Counted from the first letter of the stretch, positions 10,606-18,696 are shown. The stretch: 64,000 nucleotides of DNA from Enterococcus phoeniculicola ATCC BAA-412 (GCF_000407505.1 NZ_ASWE01000001.1:245324-309323), one strand, 5' to 3'. Program-made: numbers and translations. The notes: generated from the sequence alone by a model not told the origin.

Positions 10606-12132
10606 TTAATCTGCTTGAATTTCAATGACTCGATCAACGATGTCTTGGTAAAATTCTTGCTCGTGAGAAACAATAATGACTGTTCCAGCAAAGGAAGCTA
10701 AGCTGTTTTGCAGGCTGACTTTTGTTTCCTGATCGATATGGTTGGTCGGTTCATCAAGAATAAGAAAGTTTCCCTTTTGCATCGTCATTTGGCAAAGCTT
10801 TACTTTTGTTTGTTCTCCTCCACTTAAAGTTGAAAGGGGTTCTTGTGCAAGTTGATTAGGAAGACCCGCCCTTGAAAGGTGCTTTCTAAGCTCCTTAATA
10901 GTTGCCTTAGGGTACAAATCGCTAAGGTATTGTAAAGGTGTTTCAAAAGGATTACTCCAAACTAAATCCTGTGAAAAATAATTGATTTTGGTGTTTTCAG
11001 GAAAATGGAAGTCACCATCTAATTTCTCTATTTCTCCAATTAATGTTTTTAGTAACGTTGATTTTCCAATACCATTAAATCCTCGGATGGCTACTTTTTC
11101 TCCATAGCGAATCGTTAATTGAATCGGAGGCAAGAGTGGACGCTCATACCCGATTTCAAGTGAGGTTGTTTCCAATGCCAGTGTAGTGACAATTGGTGCA
11201 TAAGGAAAATCGAAATTTGGTTTTGCCGTACTACCAGGAGGTGTTAGACGATCAATTTTATCTAATTGTTTTTGTCTGCTTTTTGCCATAGTGGAACGAG
11301 AGCCTGCTTTGTACTTCCGAATATAGCTTTCTGTTTTCTCTATATGTTTTTGTTGTGCGTGATACTGGCGCAGATAGGATTCACGATTTTGCTCTTTTTG
11401 TTTCAGGGCTTGCTCAAGATTCCCTGTGTATTTGATTAAACGACCAAATTCAATGTCCGCAATGTGTGTAGTAATCTGGTTTAAAAATGCTCGGTCGTGG
11501 GAAACAACTAAAAAGGCGCCGGAAAATGATTGGAGAAATTGTGTCAGCCAGCTAATATGTTCATCATCTAAGTGATTCGTCGGTTCATCTAGGATTAGAA
11601 CATCAGGTTTTTCTAATAAGAGTTTTGCTAAAATAAGCTTTGAACGTTGCCCGCCACTGAGGTTTTTCAATGGTGTGTCCATTCCCAGAACATCAATTCC
11701 AAGCCCTGTACTCATTTCATTGACTAATGTGTCAATCTGATAAAAATCCCCTTGGTCCAGCTGTGTCTGTAACTGCCCAGCTTTTTCTAATAATCGATCA
11801 TCAAGCGTTTCCCCGTACTCCGTGTATAAAGCGGCGATTTTTTCCTCTTTTTCATAAGAATCTTTAAAAGCAAGACGTAGAAATGCGCGAATGCTAAGAT
11901 GTTCATCAACCTCTACATACTGATCTAGATAGCCAATACGGGCATTTTTTTGCCAGAGAATTCGTCCGTCATCTGGTAGAATTTCTCCCGTAATTATTTT
12001 GATAAGGGTACTTTTTCCTGCTCCGTTTTGTCCAATCAATCCAAGGTGTTCTCCGGCGTTTAATTGTAAATCAATTCCTTCATAAAGAATTTTTTCGCCA
12101 AATTGTTGGGTAATATTCGTTAAAGTTAACAT
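10606..12132 (-). CDS. ABC-F family ATPase (ribosome-associated)
   Basis: Cytoplasmic tandem ABC ATPase of 508 residues without membrane segments. Domain 1 has Walker A GQNGAGKST (about 36-44), signature LSGGQ and Walker B LILDEPTNHLD. A basic linker (about 240-310, with KAGSRSTMAKSRQKQLDK) follows. Domain 2 has GFNGIGKST, LSGGEQ and LDEPTNHID. The two signatures and the linker define the ABC-F class, which acts on the ribosomal E site; members either assist translation or protect against antibiotics. The leader at 12162-12477, with upstream ORF and terminators, is the arrangement used by antibiotic-inducible members. I cannot assign Lsa, Vga, VmlR or housekeeping subtype from reading. It has its own promoter and faces the ABC operon. 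Confidence 0.9.
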   Translation of the reverse strand: MLTLTNITQQFGEKILYEGIDLQLNAGEHLGLIGQNGAGKSTLIKIITGEILPDDGRILWQKNARIGYLDQYVEVDEHLSIRAFLRLAFKDSYEKEEKIAALYTEYGETLDDRLLEKAGQLQTQLDQGDFYQIDTLVNEMSTGLGIDVLGMDTPLKNLSGGQRSKLILAKLLLEKPDVLILDEPTNHLDDEHISWLTQFLQSFSGAFLVVSHDRAFLNQITTHIADIEFGRLIKYTGNLEQALKQKEQNRESYLRQYHAQQKHIEKTESYIRKYKAGSRSTMAKSRQKQLDKIDRLTPPGSTAKPNFDFPYAPIVTTLALETTSLEIGYERPLLPPIQLTIRYGEKVAIRGFNGIGKSTLLKTLIGEIEKLDGDFHFPENTKINYFSQDLVWSNPFETPLQYLSDLYPKATIKELRKHLSRAGLPNQLAQEPLSTLSGGEQTKVKLCQMTMQKGNFLILDEPTNHIDQETKVSLQNSLASFAGTVIIVSHEQEFYQDIVDRVIEIQAD

Positions 12133-12161
12133 GTGTGTTCCTTCTTTCTATCAATATAAAT

Positions 12162-12196
12162 AAAAATAGCAGAGAAAGAGCGATGCTCTTTTCTGC
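12162..12196 (-). terminator. attenuator terminator 2 in ABC-F leader
   Basis: On the minus strand AGCAGAAAAGAGC pairs with GCTCTTTCTCTGCT and is followed by ATTTTTATTT. It sits directly before the ribosome-binding site of the ABC-F gene, so it must be bypassed for expression. Confidence 0.65.
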
Positions 12197-12203
12197 TGAA
12201 ATG

Positions 12204-12237
12204 AAAAAAGCTATCAACAAAGGCAATTGTTGATAGC
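12204..12237 (-). terminator. attenuator terminator 1 in ABC-F leader
   Basis: On the minus strand GCTATCAACA pairs perfectly with TGTTGATAGC and is followed by TTTTTTC. It lies about 70 bp before the ABC-F start codon, inside the transcript that begins at the promoter at 12449-12477. Confidence 0.8.
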
Positions 12238-12258
12238 GTAATATACAAGTACATAACT

Positions 12259-12377
12259 CGAAAAACGTGAATGACAAATAAACCCGTCAAAATTGACCGT
12301 TTTTCGATGAAGAAATGGATCGAAATCCTATTGTATATGCTTTTAACAATGCTTCATCGTATCCAGTTGTTAAAAGC
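12259..12377 (-). promoter_or_regulatory. mutually exclusive hairpins of ABC-F leader
   Basis: A perfect 11-bp stem GCTTTTAACAA/TTGTTAAAAGC spans 12339-12377 and contains the last codons of the leader peptide. CGATGAAG/CTTCATCG can instead pair 12305-12312 with 12352-12359. A further stem CGAAAAACG/CGTTTTTCG uses 12259-12267 and 12298-12306 and shares bases 12305-12306 with the previous one. Such a chain would let a ribosome stalled on the upstream ORF change folding before the terminators. Confidence 0.55.
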
Positions 12378-12416
12378 TGCTTCTCTAATTAGAGGAAAAC
12401 TAATATGACTATTCAT
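12354..12416 (-). CDS. leader peptide of ABC-F attenuator (20 aa)
   Basis: Minus-strand ORF MNSHISFPLIREAAFNNWIR. The ATG at 12416 has GAGGTG 7 nt upstream (12424-12429); an in-frame ATG at 12422 is only 1 nt from that site and is unlikely to be used. The ORF lies about 35 nt after the promoter and its 3' end is inside the leader hairpin, the layout expected for ribosome-stalling control of a drug-responsive ABC-F gene. No similarity search was possible, so the role is inferred from position and structure. Confidence 0.65.
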   Translation of the reverse strand: MNSHISFPLIREAAFNNWIR

Positions 12417-12448
12417 GTTCATACACCTCGACTTGTTTGTTGTAATAG

Positions 12449-12477
12449 ACTTTATCACTTGCTTTTTTTTCTGTCAA
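12449..12477 (-). promoter_or_regulatory. promoter of ABC-F gene
   Basis: Minus-strand TTGACA (12472-12477), 17-bp spacer, TAAAGT (12449-12454). It predicts a leader of about 300 nt before the ABC-F start codon. Confidence 0.75.
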
Positions 12478-12682
12478 GCAAAGAAAGTGAAAAAAATTCT
12501 TGAATTGGATGAAAAAAATCAGAAATTATTCAAATTAGTCCAATTGTTCTTTTTATTATGAAACTCTTTTATTCATCTTTATTGATAATAAATAATGAAA
12601 TAGACCAATTTTTCATTTAAAGAAATATGCATGAAAAACCACCTACTACGCGATTTATCAAGGAAAAAAGGAGCAATCTTCC

Positions 12683-12724
12683 TTGCGTTGGCTAATAAAC
12701 GGTGCTATAATTGGACTATACCAA
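12683..12724 (+). promoter_or_regulatory. nagB promoter with NagR-like operator
   Basis: TTGCGT (12683-12688), 17-bp spacer, TATAAT (12706-12711). The inverted repeat TTGGACTATACCAA (12711-12724) overlaps the -10 box and resembles the operators of GntR-type NagR/YvoA repressors. Half-site-like TAGTCCAAT and TAGACCAAT sequences occur further upstream, near 12536 and 12602. Confidence 0.6.
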
Positions 12725-12750
12725 AAACGAACAATAAAGGGGTAATCATG

Positions 12751-13452
12751 ATGGAAATCATTCGCGTAAAAAACGCCGAAGAAGGCGGAAAAAAAGCATT
12801 TGAAATTATTCAGTCAGGCATTGAAAATGGGGCAACAGTATTAGGGTTGGCAACAGGTAGCACGCCAGAAACATTATATAAAGAAATGAGAGAAAGTGAT
12901 ATTGACTTTAGTGGAATGGTTTCAATCAACCTTGATGAATATCTTGGATTAGGTGGAAATGATGCACAAAGTTACCGTCACTTCATGAATACACAATTAT
13001 TTGATACAAAACCTTTTAAAGAAACATTTGTGCCAAATGGGAAAGCAGAAAATCCTGAAGCAGAATGTAAGCATTACGATGAAATTATTGATGCGCATCC
13101 AATCGATATCCAAATTTTGGGTATTGGGACTAACGGACATATCGGGTTTAACGAACCTGGAGCACCACTTGATGGCGGAACGGCTGTAGTTGATTTGACT
13201 GAATCAACGATTGAATCAAATAAACGTTATTTTGATAAAGTTGAAGATGTACCAACGAAAGCAATTTCCATGGGAATCGGCTCAATTTTAAAAGGAAAGA
13301 AAATGGTTCTTATGGCTTATGGAGAAAACAAAGCAGATGCGATTCAAGCAATGATTAATGGTGCAGTAACGACACATGTTCCAGCAAGTGCGTTACAAAA
13401 TCATTCAGATGTTGTGGTTATCATTGATGATGCAGCAGGAAGTAAATTATAA
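12751..13452 (+). CDS. nagB: glucosamine-6-phosphate deaminase
   Basis: Cytoplasmic enzyme that converts glucosamine 6-phosphate to fructose 6-phosphate and ammonia, linking amino-sugar use to glycolysis. Family motifs: [13 protein letters not shown] (phosphate site), [19 protein letters not shown] (catalytic Asp/His region) and a C-terminal [10 protein letters not shown]. At 233 residues it fits the short Firmicutes NagB. Two adjacent ATGs (12748, 12751) follow AAAGGGG; 12751 gives the usual MEIIRV start. The open frame reaches back to 12631 but that would run through the promoter. Stand-alone gene, probably repressed by a NagR-type regulator. Confidence 0.95.
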   Translation: MEIIRVKNAEEGGKKAFEIIQSGIENGATVLGLATGSTPETLYKEMRESDIDFSGMVSINLDEYLGLGGNDAQSYRHFMNTQLFDTKPFKETFVPNGKAENPEAECKHYDEIIDAHPIDIQILGIGTNGHIGFNEPGAPLDGGTAVVDLTESTIESNKRYFDKVEDVPTKAISMGIGSILKGKKMVLMAYGENKADAIQAMINGAVTTHVPASALQNHSDVVVIIDDAAGSKL

Positions 13453-13479
13453 ATCAAAGAATCTATGTACAATTGAAAG

Positions 13480-13594
13480 AGGTTGGGATAGAAGTGTACC
13501 GATGTAATTTCAGCTTATTTTCAGAGTCTTCAACCCGAGCATATTCCATGCATAGAAGACGATGAGAGGTGAGTCGCTTCTGTTCCCAACCTTT
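13480..13594. repeat. long palindromic intergenic repeat
   Basis: Outer arms AGGTTGGGA-TAGAAG and CTTCTG-TTCCCAACCT pair around an internal segment with CATGCATAGAAGACGATGAGAG. The internal segment reappears in diverged form at 25477-25517 and the CTTCTGTTCYCA..TTTATTAARATTTT part again near 63790. It may act as a terminator for nagB. Confidence 0.55.
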
Positions 13595-13605
13595 ATTAAG
13601 ATTTT

Positions 13606-13650
13606 ACGAGGGTAAGCATAACTTAGATAGTTATGGCTACCCTCTTTTTT
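13606..13650 (+). terminator. rho-independent terminator
   Basis: GAGGGTAAGCATAACT pairs with AGTTATGGCTACCCTC (with small bulges) and runs into TTTTTT. It closes the nagB region before the MgtC-like gene. Confidence 0.75.
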
Positions 13651-13758
13651 GTTAGTTGACAGCCCTTGATTTATTCAGTAAATTTGCCGTGGAAAATGAG
13701 TATTCGGATGCGAATTTAACGCAAGAGTGGTATAGTTAAAGAAGTGAGGTGACCAAAA

Positions 13759-14463
13759 ATGGTAAGTCCATTAACAATCCCGGAAATTGTTTTACGTCTT
13801 GTTCTGGCTATTTTAATGAGTGGAGTTATTGGTTTTGAACGACAGTACAAGAGTCGTCCGGCAGGAATGCGTACCCATATCTTGGTTTGTTTAGGAGCGA
13901 CAATTGTTGCATTGATTCAGGTAGAAATTGCCAGTGGTGCGATTCAAGCAGCATTAGAAAATCCAAAATTGACAGGTGTTATTCGATCTGATGAAGCTCG
14001 TCTAATTGCACAAGTTGTAAGTGGGGTTGGTTTCTTAGGGGCAGGGACGATTATCGTCACAAAACGTTCGGTTACAGGTTTGACGACGGCTGCATCCTTG
14101 TGGGCAGTAGCAGGATTAGGAATTGCGATTGGTATGGGCTTTTACGCAATTGCTATTACCAGCTTTCTAGCCATCTTTTTTGCGCTGGCTATTGTCAAAC
14201 GAATTATCCATATCCCAACAACTAAAAAGTTAGAGGTACAGTATATTCACCGCGAAGAAACCAAGAGCTTTATTTCTCAATATTTTGAAGAGCGGAAAAT
14301 TGATATTGAAGATGTTAATTTTGATGTAAAATTTGTCGAGGATTATCGAATTTACACCAATATTTATACAATTGATTTGCCAAGAGGGCTCACGTATGCG
14401 GAGGTAATTGAAGAGCTATCTACATACAAGAACATTACAAAATTACGTTTAGTAACCATTTGA
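13759..14463 (+). CDS. MgtC/SapB family membrane protein
   Basis: Protein of 234 residues with the MgtC hallmark N-terminal half: several membrane spans and conserved GFERQ...RPAGMRTHILVCLGA and GVGFLGAGTII motifs. The C-terminal about 90 residues are soluble and resemble the ACT-like domain of longer MgtC members. In other bacteria MgtC proteins affect Mg2+ homeostasis, membrane potential and survival in host cells; the role here is not known. The start is ATG after GTGAGGTG. The phosphatase gene follows after 13 bp, so the two are probably one transcript. Confidence 0.88.
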   Translation: MVSPLTIPEIVLRLVLAILMSGVIGFERQYKSRPAGMRTHILVCLGATIVALIQVEIASGAIQAALENPKLTGVIRSDEARLIAQVVSGVGFLGAGTIIVTKRSVTGLTTAASLWAVAGLGIAIGMGFYAIAITSFLAIFFALAIVKRIIHIPTTKKLEVQYIHREETKSFISQYFEERKIDIEDVNFDVKFVEDYRIYTNIYTIDLPRGLTYAEVIEELSTYKNITKLRLVTI

Positions 14464-14476
14464 CAGGAGGATATTC

Positions 14477-15223
14477 ATGAATTTAGCAAATTTTAGAGAA
14501 CTAGGTGGTTTGAAAAATAAAGAAGGAAGAAAAGTGAAGCATAATCGTCTTTTACGTTCAGGAGAAGTGTTTCAAATTGATGATGCAAGTCGTACAACAT
14601 TGAAACAGCACGAGTTGAACAAGATTATTGATTTACGCGGAAAACAGGAAATCACTACGCGCCCAGATGATGAACTAGAATCTGTAAGCTATCATTGGAT
14701 TGATATTATGAAAGAAGTCCATGATAACGGAAGTATGGAAGACTTGATGGATGTGAGTGATCTTCAGTTAGTCGATAGTCACATGAAAAAAATCTATTAT
14801 AATCTAATTCTGAATGAAGGCGCACAACAAGGCTATCGTGAATATTTTGAGGAATTGCTAAAGACTGAAACGGGTAGTGTTCTTTTCCACTGCTTTGCAG
14901 GAAAAGATCGTACAGGGGTTGCAGCTGCTTTGACATTGGAGTTTCTAGAGGTACCAAGAGAAACGATTTATGAAGATTATCTAAAGACTAACAGTCAACG
15001 GAAAAAACCAAATGAGCAATTTTTAAAAGAAGCTGCCTCTAGAGGGTTATCAGAAGGACAGCTGGCAGGAATTAAAGTAGCGATGGAAGTAGAAAAGGAC
15101 TATTTAGATTATGCTTACCAGTTGATCGATGAAAACTTTGGAGGCATTCAAGGATATGGCAAAGAAGTGTTACGCTTAAGTCCGTCTGATTACCAATTAC
15201 TTCAAGAATTGTACCTAGATTAA
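14477..15223 (+). CDS. tyrosine-protein phosphatase (Y_phosphatase3 family)
   Basis: Cytoplasmic phosphatase of 248 residues with the signature HCFAGKDRTG (nucleophile about Cys139, Arg145), the P-loop of IphP/LipA-like bacterial enzymes with dual protein and phosphoinositide activity. The N-terminal NFRELGG is also typical of the family. No signal peptide is seen, so it is not obviously secreted. ATG has GACAGGAGG upstream. It is co-transcribed with the MgtC-like gene. Confidence 0.88.
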   Translation: MNLANFRELGGLKNKEGRKVKHNRLLRSGEVFQIDDASRTTLKQHELNKIIDLRGKQEITTRPDDELESVSYHWIDIMKEVHDNGSMEDLMDVSDLQLVDSHMKKIYYNLILNEGAQQGYREYFEELLKTETGSVLFHCFAGKDRTGVAAALTLEFLEVPRETIYEDYLKTNSQRKKPNEQFLKEAASRGLSEGQLAGIKVAMEVEKDYLDYAYQLIDENFGGIQGYGKEVLRLSPSDYQLLQELYLD

Positions 15224-15228
15224 TCAAT

Positions 15229-15274
15229 AAAAAAACAGGTTTCAGCCAAAGTTAGGGCTGTTGCCTGTTTTTTT
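15229..15274. terminator. bidirectional terminator between convergent genes
   Basis: AAAAAACAGG pairs with CCTGTTTTTT around an inner CAGCC/GGCTG stem. It lies between the phosphatase gene and the convergent DUF92 gene. Confidence 0.75.
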
Positions 15275-15288
15275 GTATAAGAAAATCA

Positions 15289-16119
15289 CTAGGGGTGAAT
15301 AAAAAAATACAAGCCCCAAGAAGTGACGACCGTAAGGAACCCGCTAATAAGATTCACCCAGTCATTATCTAAAAAACGCAATCCTTTTATCAAAGTTGTT
15401 TGTTTGCCATGGTGCATTGTTTTTTCTGTCCATTGATGACAAACAGAACATTCATAGCGTGCTTGAAGCCCTGCACCTAGCAGACTATCAAAAATAGATG
15501 CTAAAGCTCCGCTAAAAAAGGGAACAAGAAAATAAGAAAATGAAACAAGAGAAAACCCGCTGGTTATACTAATTAAAAGCCAGAAACTCACTGAGAGAAG
15601 AAATGAAGCACTGAAAGAAGCAACTGTTCCTAAAATTGTTATTCCTCCAGATGTTCCAGGAGGAAGTTTTTTAAGAGTAAGAATAGAACGCGGAGATGAG
15701 GGACTCAATACGCCAATTTCTGATGCCCATGTATCTGATGCAGCTCCTGCTATTCCAGCGGCATAACCGATAAGAAACAGTTCATTGGCTGTAGAAAAAT
15801 AAAAAACTAGACTAATTAATGCAGGAAAACTATTTGCCAACACTTGTTTGGCATCTCTAGTTGCACCTTTTTCAGCAATCGAGTCGCCAATTTGTGGAAA
15901 TAATTGTTTCTTTACTAAATGAATCCCACCAGAGCTCAAGAAAAACAGAACAATCAGGACCCACGTGGGCCATGAGCCAATCGTTGTAAGAAGAACACCG
16001 ATAAAAATCAGAGCAATCGTACCAGAACGTGTGAGTTGTTTTGTTAAATAAGCAAAAAAGCCAATGATCAGGCTTGTAAATACACCAAAAAGTGCTCGAT
16101 AAAATAGAATTAACAGCAT
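15289..16119 (-). CDS. DUF92 family membrane protein
   Basis: Integral membrane protein of 276 residues with six or seven hydrophobic spans and the DUF92/TIGR00297 motif set (AGAASDTWASEIG, GTSGGITILGT, GALASIFDSLLGA, and a Cys pair in YECSVCHQWTEKT). Eukaryotic relatives include a phytyl phosphate kinase; the bacterial function is not established. The minus-strand ATG has AGGAGCG upstream. It stands alone. Confidence 0.82.
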   Translation of the reverse strand: MLLILFYRALFGVFTSLIIGFFAYLTKQLTRSGTIALIFIGVLLTTIGSWPTWVLIVLFFLSSGGIHLVKKQLFPQIGDSIAEKGATRDAKQVLANSFPALISLVFYFSTANELFLIGYAAGIAGAASDTWASEIGVLSPSSPRSILTLKKLPPGTSGGITILGTVASFSASFLLSVSFWLLISITSGFSLVSFSYFLVPFFSGALASIFDSLLGAGLQARYECSVCHQWTEKTMHHGKQTTLIKGLRFLDNDWVNLISGFLTVVTSWGLYFFIHP

Positions 16120-16242
16120 ATGAACGCTCCTTTTTCAATAAGTGTAGCATAATTTTATCAAAAAGAAGAGTCGTAGAAAGGAATAACCAGTCCTATAAAC
16201 TCTTTTTAAAAAGTGTGAGAAAGGCAATTTTTTACTGTTTGC

Positions 16243-16276
16243 AAAAAAGTGCTCACGTTACTGGAACGTGAGCACT
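16243..16276 (-). terminator. terminator downstream of FUSC gene
   Basis: AGTGCTCACGTT pairs perfectly with AACGTGAGCACT. On the minus strand it is followed by TTTTTTGC, so it stops transcripts coming from the 16544-17602 gene or from an RNA inside the gap. Confidence 0.75.
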
Positions 16277-16360
16277 GTCTTTGCTTATTTATAGGGTATG
16301 TTTAGTTAATTCAAAAAAATAATCAAGCACAGAAACAGTCGTCAATTGTGCTATTCGTAC

Positions 16361-16470
16361 CATTTGTTCAACTGGTTTTTAATGGAAGCTGAACAAATGT
16401 TGTGTGATAAAAAACGATAGGAAGGTTCTGTAACCAGCAGAAAACGGGCTCATTAGACCTTCGTTTTTTT
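16361..16470. other. hairpin-rich intergenic stretch, possible small RNA
   Basis: The 424-bp gap between two minus-strand genes has no convincing ORF. Besides the terminator at 16243 it holds a perfect 10-bp stem CATTTGTTCA/TGAACAAATG (16361-16399) and a terminator-like hairpin with AAAAAACGA and TCGTTTTTTT ends (16409-16470) that could work in either direction. This is more structure than one gene end needs. Confidence 0.4.
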
Positions 16471-16543
16471 AAGTTATTGTTTCCTTTTCGATGAGCATTA
16501 TATGTGTGAGGAACAAATGACCATTTCTATTACCCCAGGCTGT

Positions 16544-17602
16544 TTATTTTTCAATATCATCATGAAGGATTTCGTGAAGCTGAAACGCGCGGTTATAGAA
16601 GGTTAATCCTGTAATCATTATCCAAGCAGATAGTAAGCCTAATAGACTACCTAGAACAATTCCTAAAAATCGGTATTGAACGAGCGAAAAAACATATTGA
16701 TGACGAACAAGCATGGAAAGCAAGAGCGTCATAGGGGTTGTAAAAAAGTTAGCAACGGCGTAATTTCGGCGAATGAAGAATTCAACGGTTAAATACAGCA
16801 TTGTAATCACAATGATCGATTGAAAGGTTGATAAAGGTAAATTTAAAAGAAAAGAAGCAATGAGAATTCCGACGGTAGTTCCAAAAATACGTTGTACATT
16901 CCGATGCATCATTGCTCGAAGCGTATCTCCTTGTAAAATAGCGGCACATGAAACGACTAGCCAGTAAGGGTTCACAAGGTGCAAGGATTGGCTTAGGTAA
17001 ACAGCAAAAAATAAAATACCACCATAAAATAATGCATCAACAATGGAAGCTGGATCTGTATATAGACGTTCTTGCAGGGTCACTTTTTTGACTGGTACAG
17101 GAGGAAGCTTCTCTGTTTTTTGAACGAGGCAAGCAACAATGATGGAAATAAGAATGCCAACTAAGAAAAAGAAACTCATTTTTGGAATTGATTCTAAGGG
17201 AATCTTTGTACTAGAGCCCATTCCCGTTACCAAGACAATAAAGAAGACACCAGGCTTGGCAATTTTGAATAGACGAAATAGTAATCGACCTAAAAATGCG
17301 ACAAGACCTACAAGAATCGGTGCGGTCCAAGAAAGATGGGTGGAAAGCATACCTAAAAAATTTCCTAATAACAGAAAGAATCCAACTAGGCTTAAACGAG
17401 TAATCAGCTGTTTGATTGGAATATTTTGATAGTAGAGAAACGTAAAAATACCAAGTGAGCCAAAGCTTCCGATGGCTAAATCATGCAATGCATAACCAAG
17501 TAATAGGATAGAAAGCATACAGATTCCTGCGCCCACTAAACGAAAAGGATTATCCTTTGTTTTGTGAAATGTTGTTAATTCTTTTATAAATGATTGGTCC
17601 AT
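16544..17602 (-). CDS. FUSC/aromatic acid exporter family membrane protein
   Basis: Protein of 352 residues with two blocks of hydrophobic spans separated by a short loop, the layout of the FUSC superfamily (YhfK/AaeB relatives). The motif YWLVVSCAAILQGDTLRAMMHRNVQRIFGTTVG matches the conserved RxxxRxxGTxxG region of these exporters. It is probably an efflux permease for aromatic or weak organic acids; no partner genes are present. The minus-strand start ATG has AGGAGTG upstream. Single gene, ending before the terminator at 16243. Confidence 0.8.
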   Translation of the reverse strand: MDQSFIKELTTFHKTKDNPFRLVGAGICMLSILLLGYALHDLAIGSFGSLGIFTFLYYQNIPIKQLITRLSLVGFFLLLGNFLGMLSTHLSWTAPILVGLVAFLGRLLFRLFKIAKPGVFFIVLVTGMGSSTKIPLESIPKMSFFFLVGILISIIVACLVQKTEKLPPVPVKKVTLQERLYTDPASIVDALFYGGILFFAVYLSQSLHLVNPYWLVVSCAAILQGDTLRAMMHRNVQRIFGTTVGILIASFLLNLPLSTFQSIIVITMLYLTVEFFIRRNYAVANFFTTPMTLLLSMLVRHQYVFSLVQYRFLGIVLGSLLGLLSAWIMITGLTFYNRAFQLHEILHDDIEK

Positions 17603-17692
17603 TTTAACACTCCTTCTCTATTAACTGTAGCACAAAAAGAAAAGAAAAGGTAATCGTATTTTCAGAAAAAAGAAAAAGAAGGAATAATTGTA

Positions 17693-17721
17693 TTGACTTT
17701 TTACAAAAATGCCTGTATACT
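17693..17721 (+). promoter_or_regulatory. promoter of infC operon
   Basis: TTGACT (17693-17698), 17-bp spacer, TATACT (17716-17721), about 180 bp before infC. Confidence 0.8.
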
Positions 17722-17727
17722 GATAAA

Positions 17728-17853
17728 GTTGAGAAATAAAAGCAGAAGCCGCCGCTTCTCGCCTTAGTTGATTTTGTCACTGGGCCAGATAGTTTCACTT
17801 GCAGTAGTGTAAGTTGAATGACGCGCGGGTTCAGACGAAGAACTCGTTTTTTT
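17728..17853 (+). ncRNA. ribosomal protein L20 leader with terminator
   Basis: The untranslated leader of the infC-rpmI-rplT operon. In Firmicutes, L20 binds this leader and causes premature termination. The sequence ends in a hairpin GGGTTC/GAACTC followed by TTTTTTT (17826-17853), ahead of the infC ribosome-binding site, with paired elements upstream (GAAGCCGCCGCTTC and others). Identification rests on operon context and terminator; a covariance-model search was not possible. Confidence 0.7.
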
Positions 17854-17902
17854 ATTGCCTAAAAAGGTAATCTTTTCTTTCTCTCAATAAACCTGGAGGT
17901 GA

Positions 17903-18424
17903 ATGACCATAGCAAAGGATATGATGGTTAACGACGGCATACGTGCACGCGAATTACGATTAATCGGTTCAGACGGCGAGCAATTAGGTGTGAAAACAAA
18001 AGCTGAGGCGCTTCAAATTGCAGAACAATCCAATTTAGACCTTGTCTTAGTAGCACCCGGAGCAAAACCGCCCGTTGCGCGAATCATGGATCACGGAAAA
18101 TTCCGTTTTGAACAGCAGAAAAAAGAACGTGAAGCACGTAAAAAGCAAAAAGTGATCAATGTTAAAGAAGTTCGTTTAAGTCCAACAATCGATGTCAATG
18201 ACTTTAACACCAAACTTCGTAATGCCCGCAAGTTCTTGGAAAAAGGAGACAAAGTGAAAGCTTCTATCCGTTTCAAAGGCCGTGCCATTACCCATAAAGA
18301 GATTGGTCAGAAAGTTCTTGATCGTTTAGCTGAAGAGACAGCTGATATTGCAACTGTTGAACAAAAAGCGAAAATGGACGGACGCAGCATGTTTCTAACG
18401 CTGGCACCGAAAAACGAAAAGTAA
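17903..18424 (+). CDS. infC: translation initiation factor IF-3
   Basis: Binds the 30S subunit and checks start-codon pairing. All family blocks are present: [40 protein letters not shown], the basic linker, KEVRLSP and the C-terminal [13 protein letters not shown]. The first ATG (17903) is only 2 nt from GGAGGT, too close for good initiation, while an ATA at 17909 has 8 nt spacing and gives M-A-K-D-M-M-V-N, which lines up with the AUU-initiated start of Bacillus IF-3. The ATG is given as the conservative start. First gene of infC-rpmI-rplT. Confidence 0.95.
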   Translation: MTIAKDMMVNDGIRARELRLIGSDGEQLGVKTKAEALQIAEQSNLDLVLVAPGAKPPVARIMDHGKFRFEQQKKEREARKKQKVINVKEVRLSPTIDVNDFNTKLRNARKFLEKGDKVKASIRFKGRAITHKEIGQKVLDRLAEETADIATVEQKAKMDGRSMFLTLAPKNEK

Positions 18425-18495
18425 GTTTTTATTGACTCACTGATTGTTAGACAGTCACAGTCGGATAATGAAAGATTTTGAGGAGGAAATTAGTC

Positions 18496-18696
18496 ATGCC
18501 AAAACAAAAAACACACCGCGGATCAGCAAAACGTTTCAAACGTACTGGTAAAGGCGGATTGAAGAGATTCCGTGCGTTTACAAGTCACCGTTTCCACGGT
18601 AAAACTAAGAAACAACGCCGTCAATTGCGTAAAGCAAGTATGGTATCATCTGGCGATTACAAACGTATCCGTCAACAATTAGCAAAAATGAAATAA
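18496..18696 (+). CDS. rpmI: 50S ribosomal protein L35
   Basis: Small basic ribosomal protein of 66 residues beginning [18 protein letters not shown], the family signature. The ATG at 18496 follows AGGAGGAAATTAGTC; an upstream in-frame start at 18478 would include the ribosome-binding site and is rejected. Middle gene of the infC operon. Confidence 0.97.
   Translation: MPKQKTHRGSAKRFKRTGKGGLKRFRAFTSHRFHGKTKKQRRQLRKASMVSSGDYKRIRQQLAKMK

Noticed and set aside
13480-13594. CRISPR or tandem repeat
   Set aside because: It is one long inverted repeat without regular spacers. No array of evenly spaced repeats was seen anywhere in the window.
17728-17853. tRNA or T-box element before infC
   Set aside because: No cloverleaf or T-box core sequence was seen; position before infC-rpmI-rplT and the terminator fit an L20 leader better. 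No tRNA or rRNA gene was recognised in the window.
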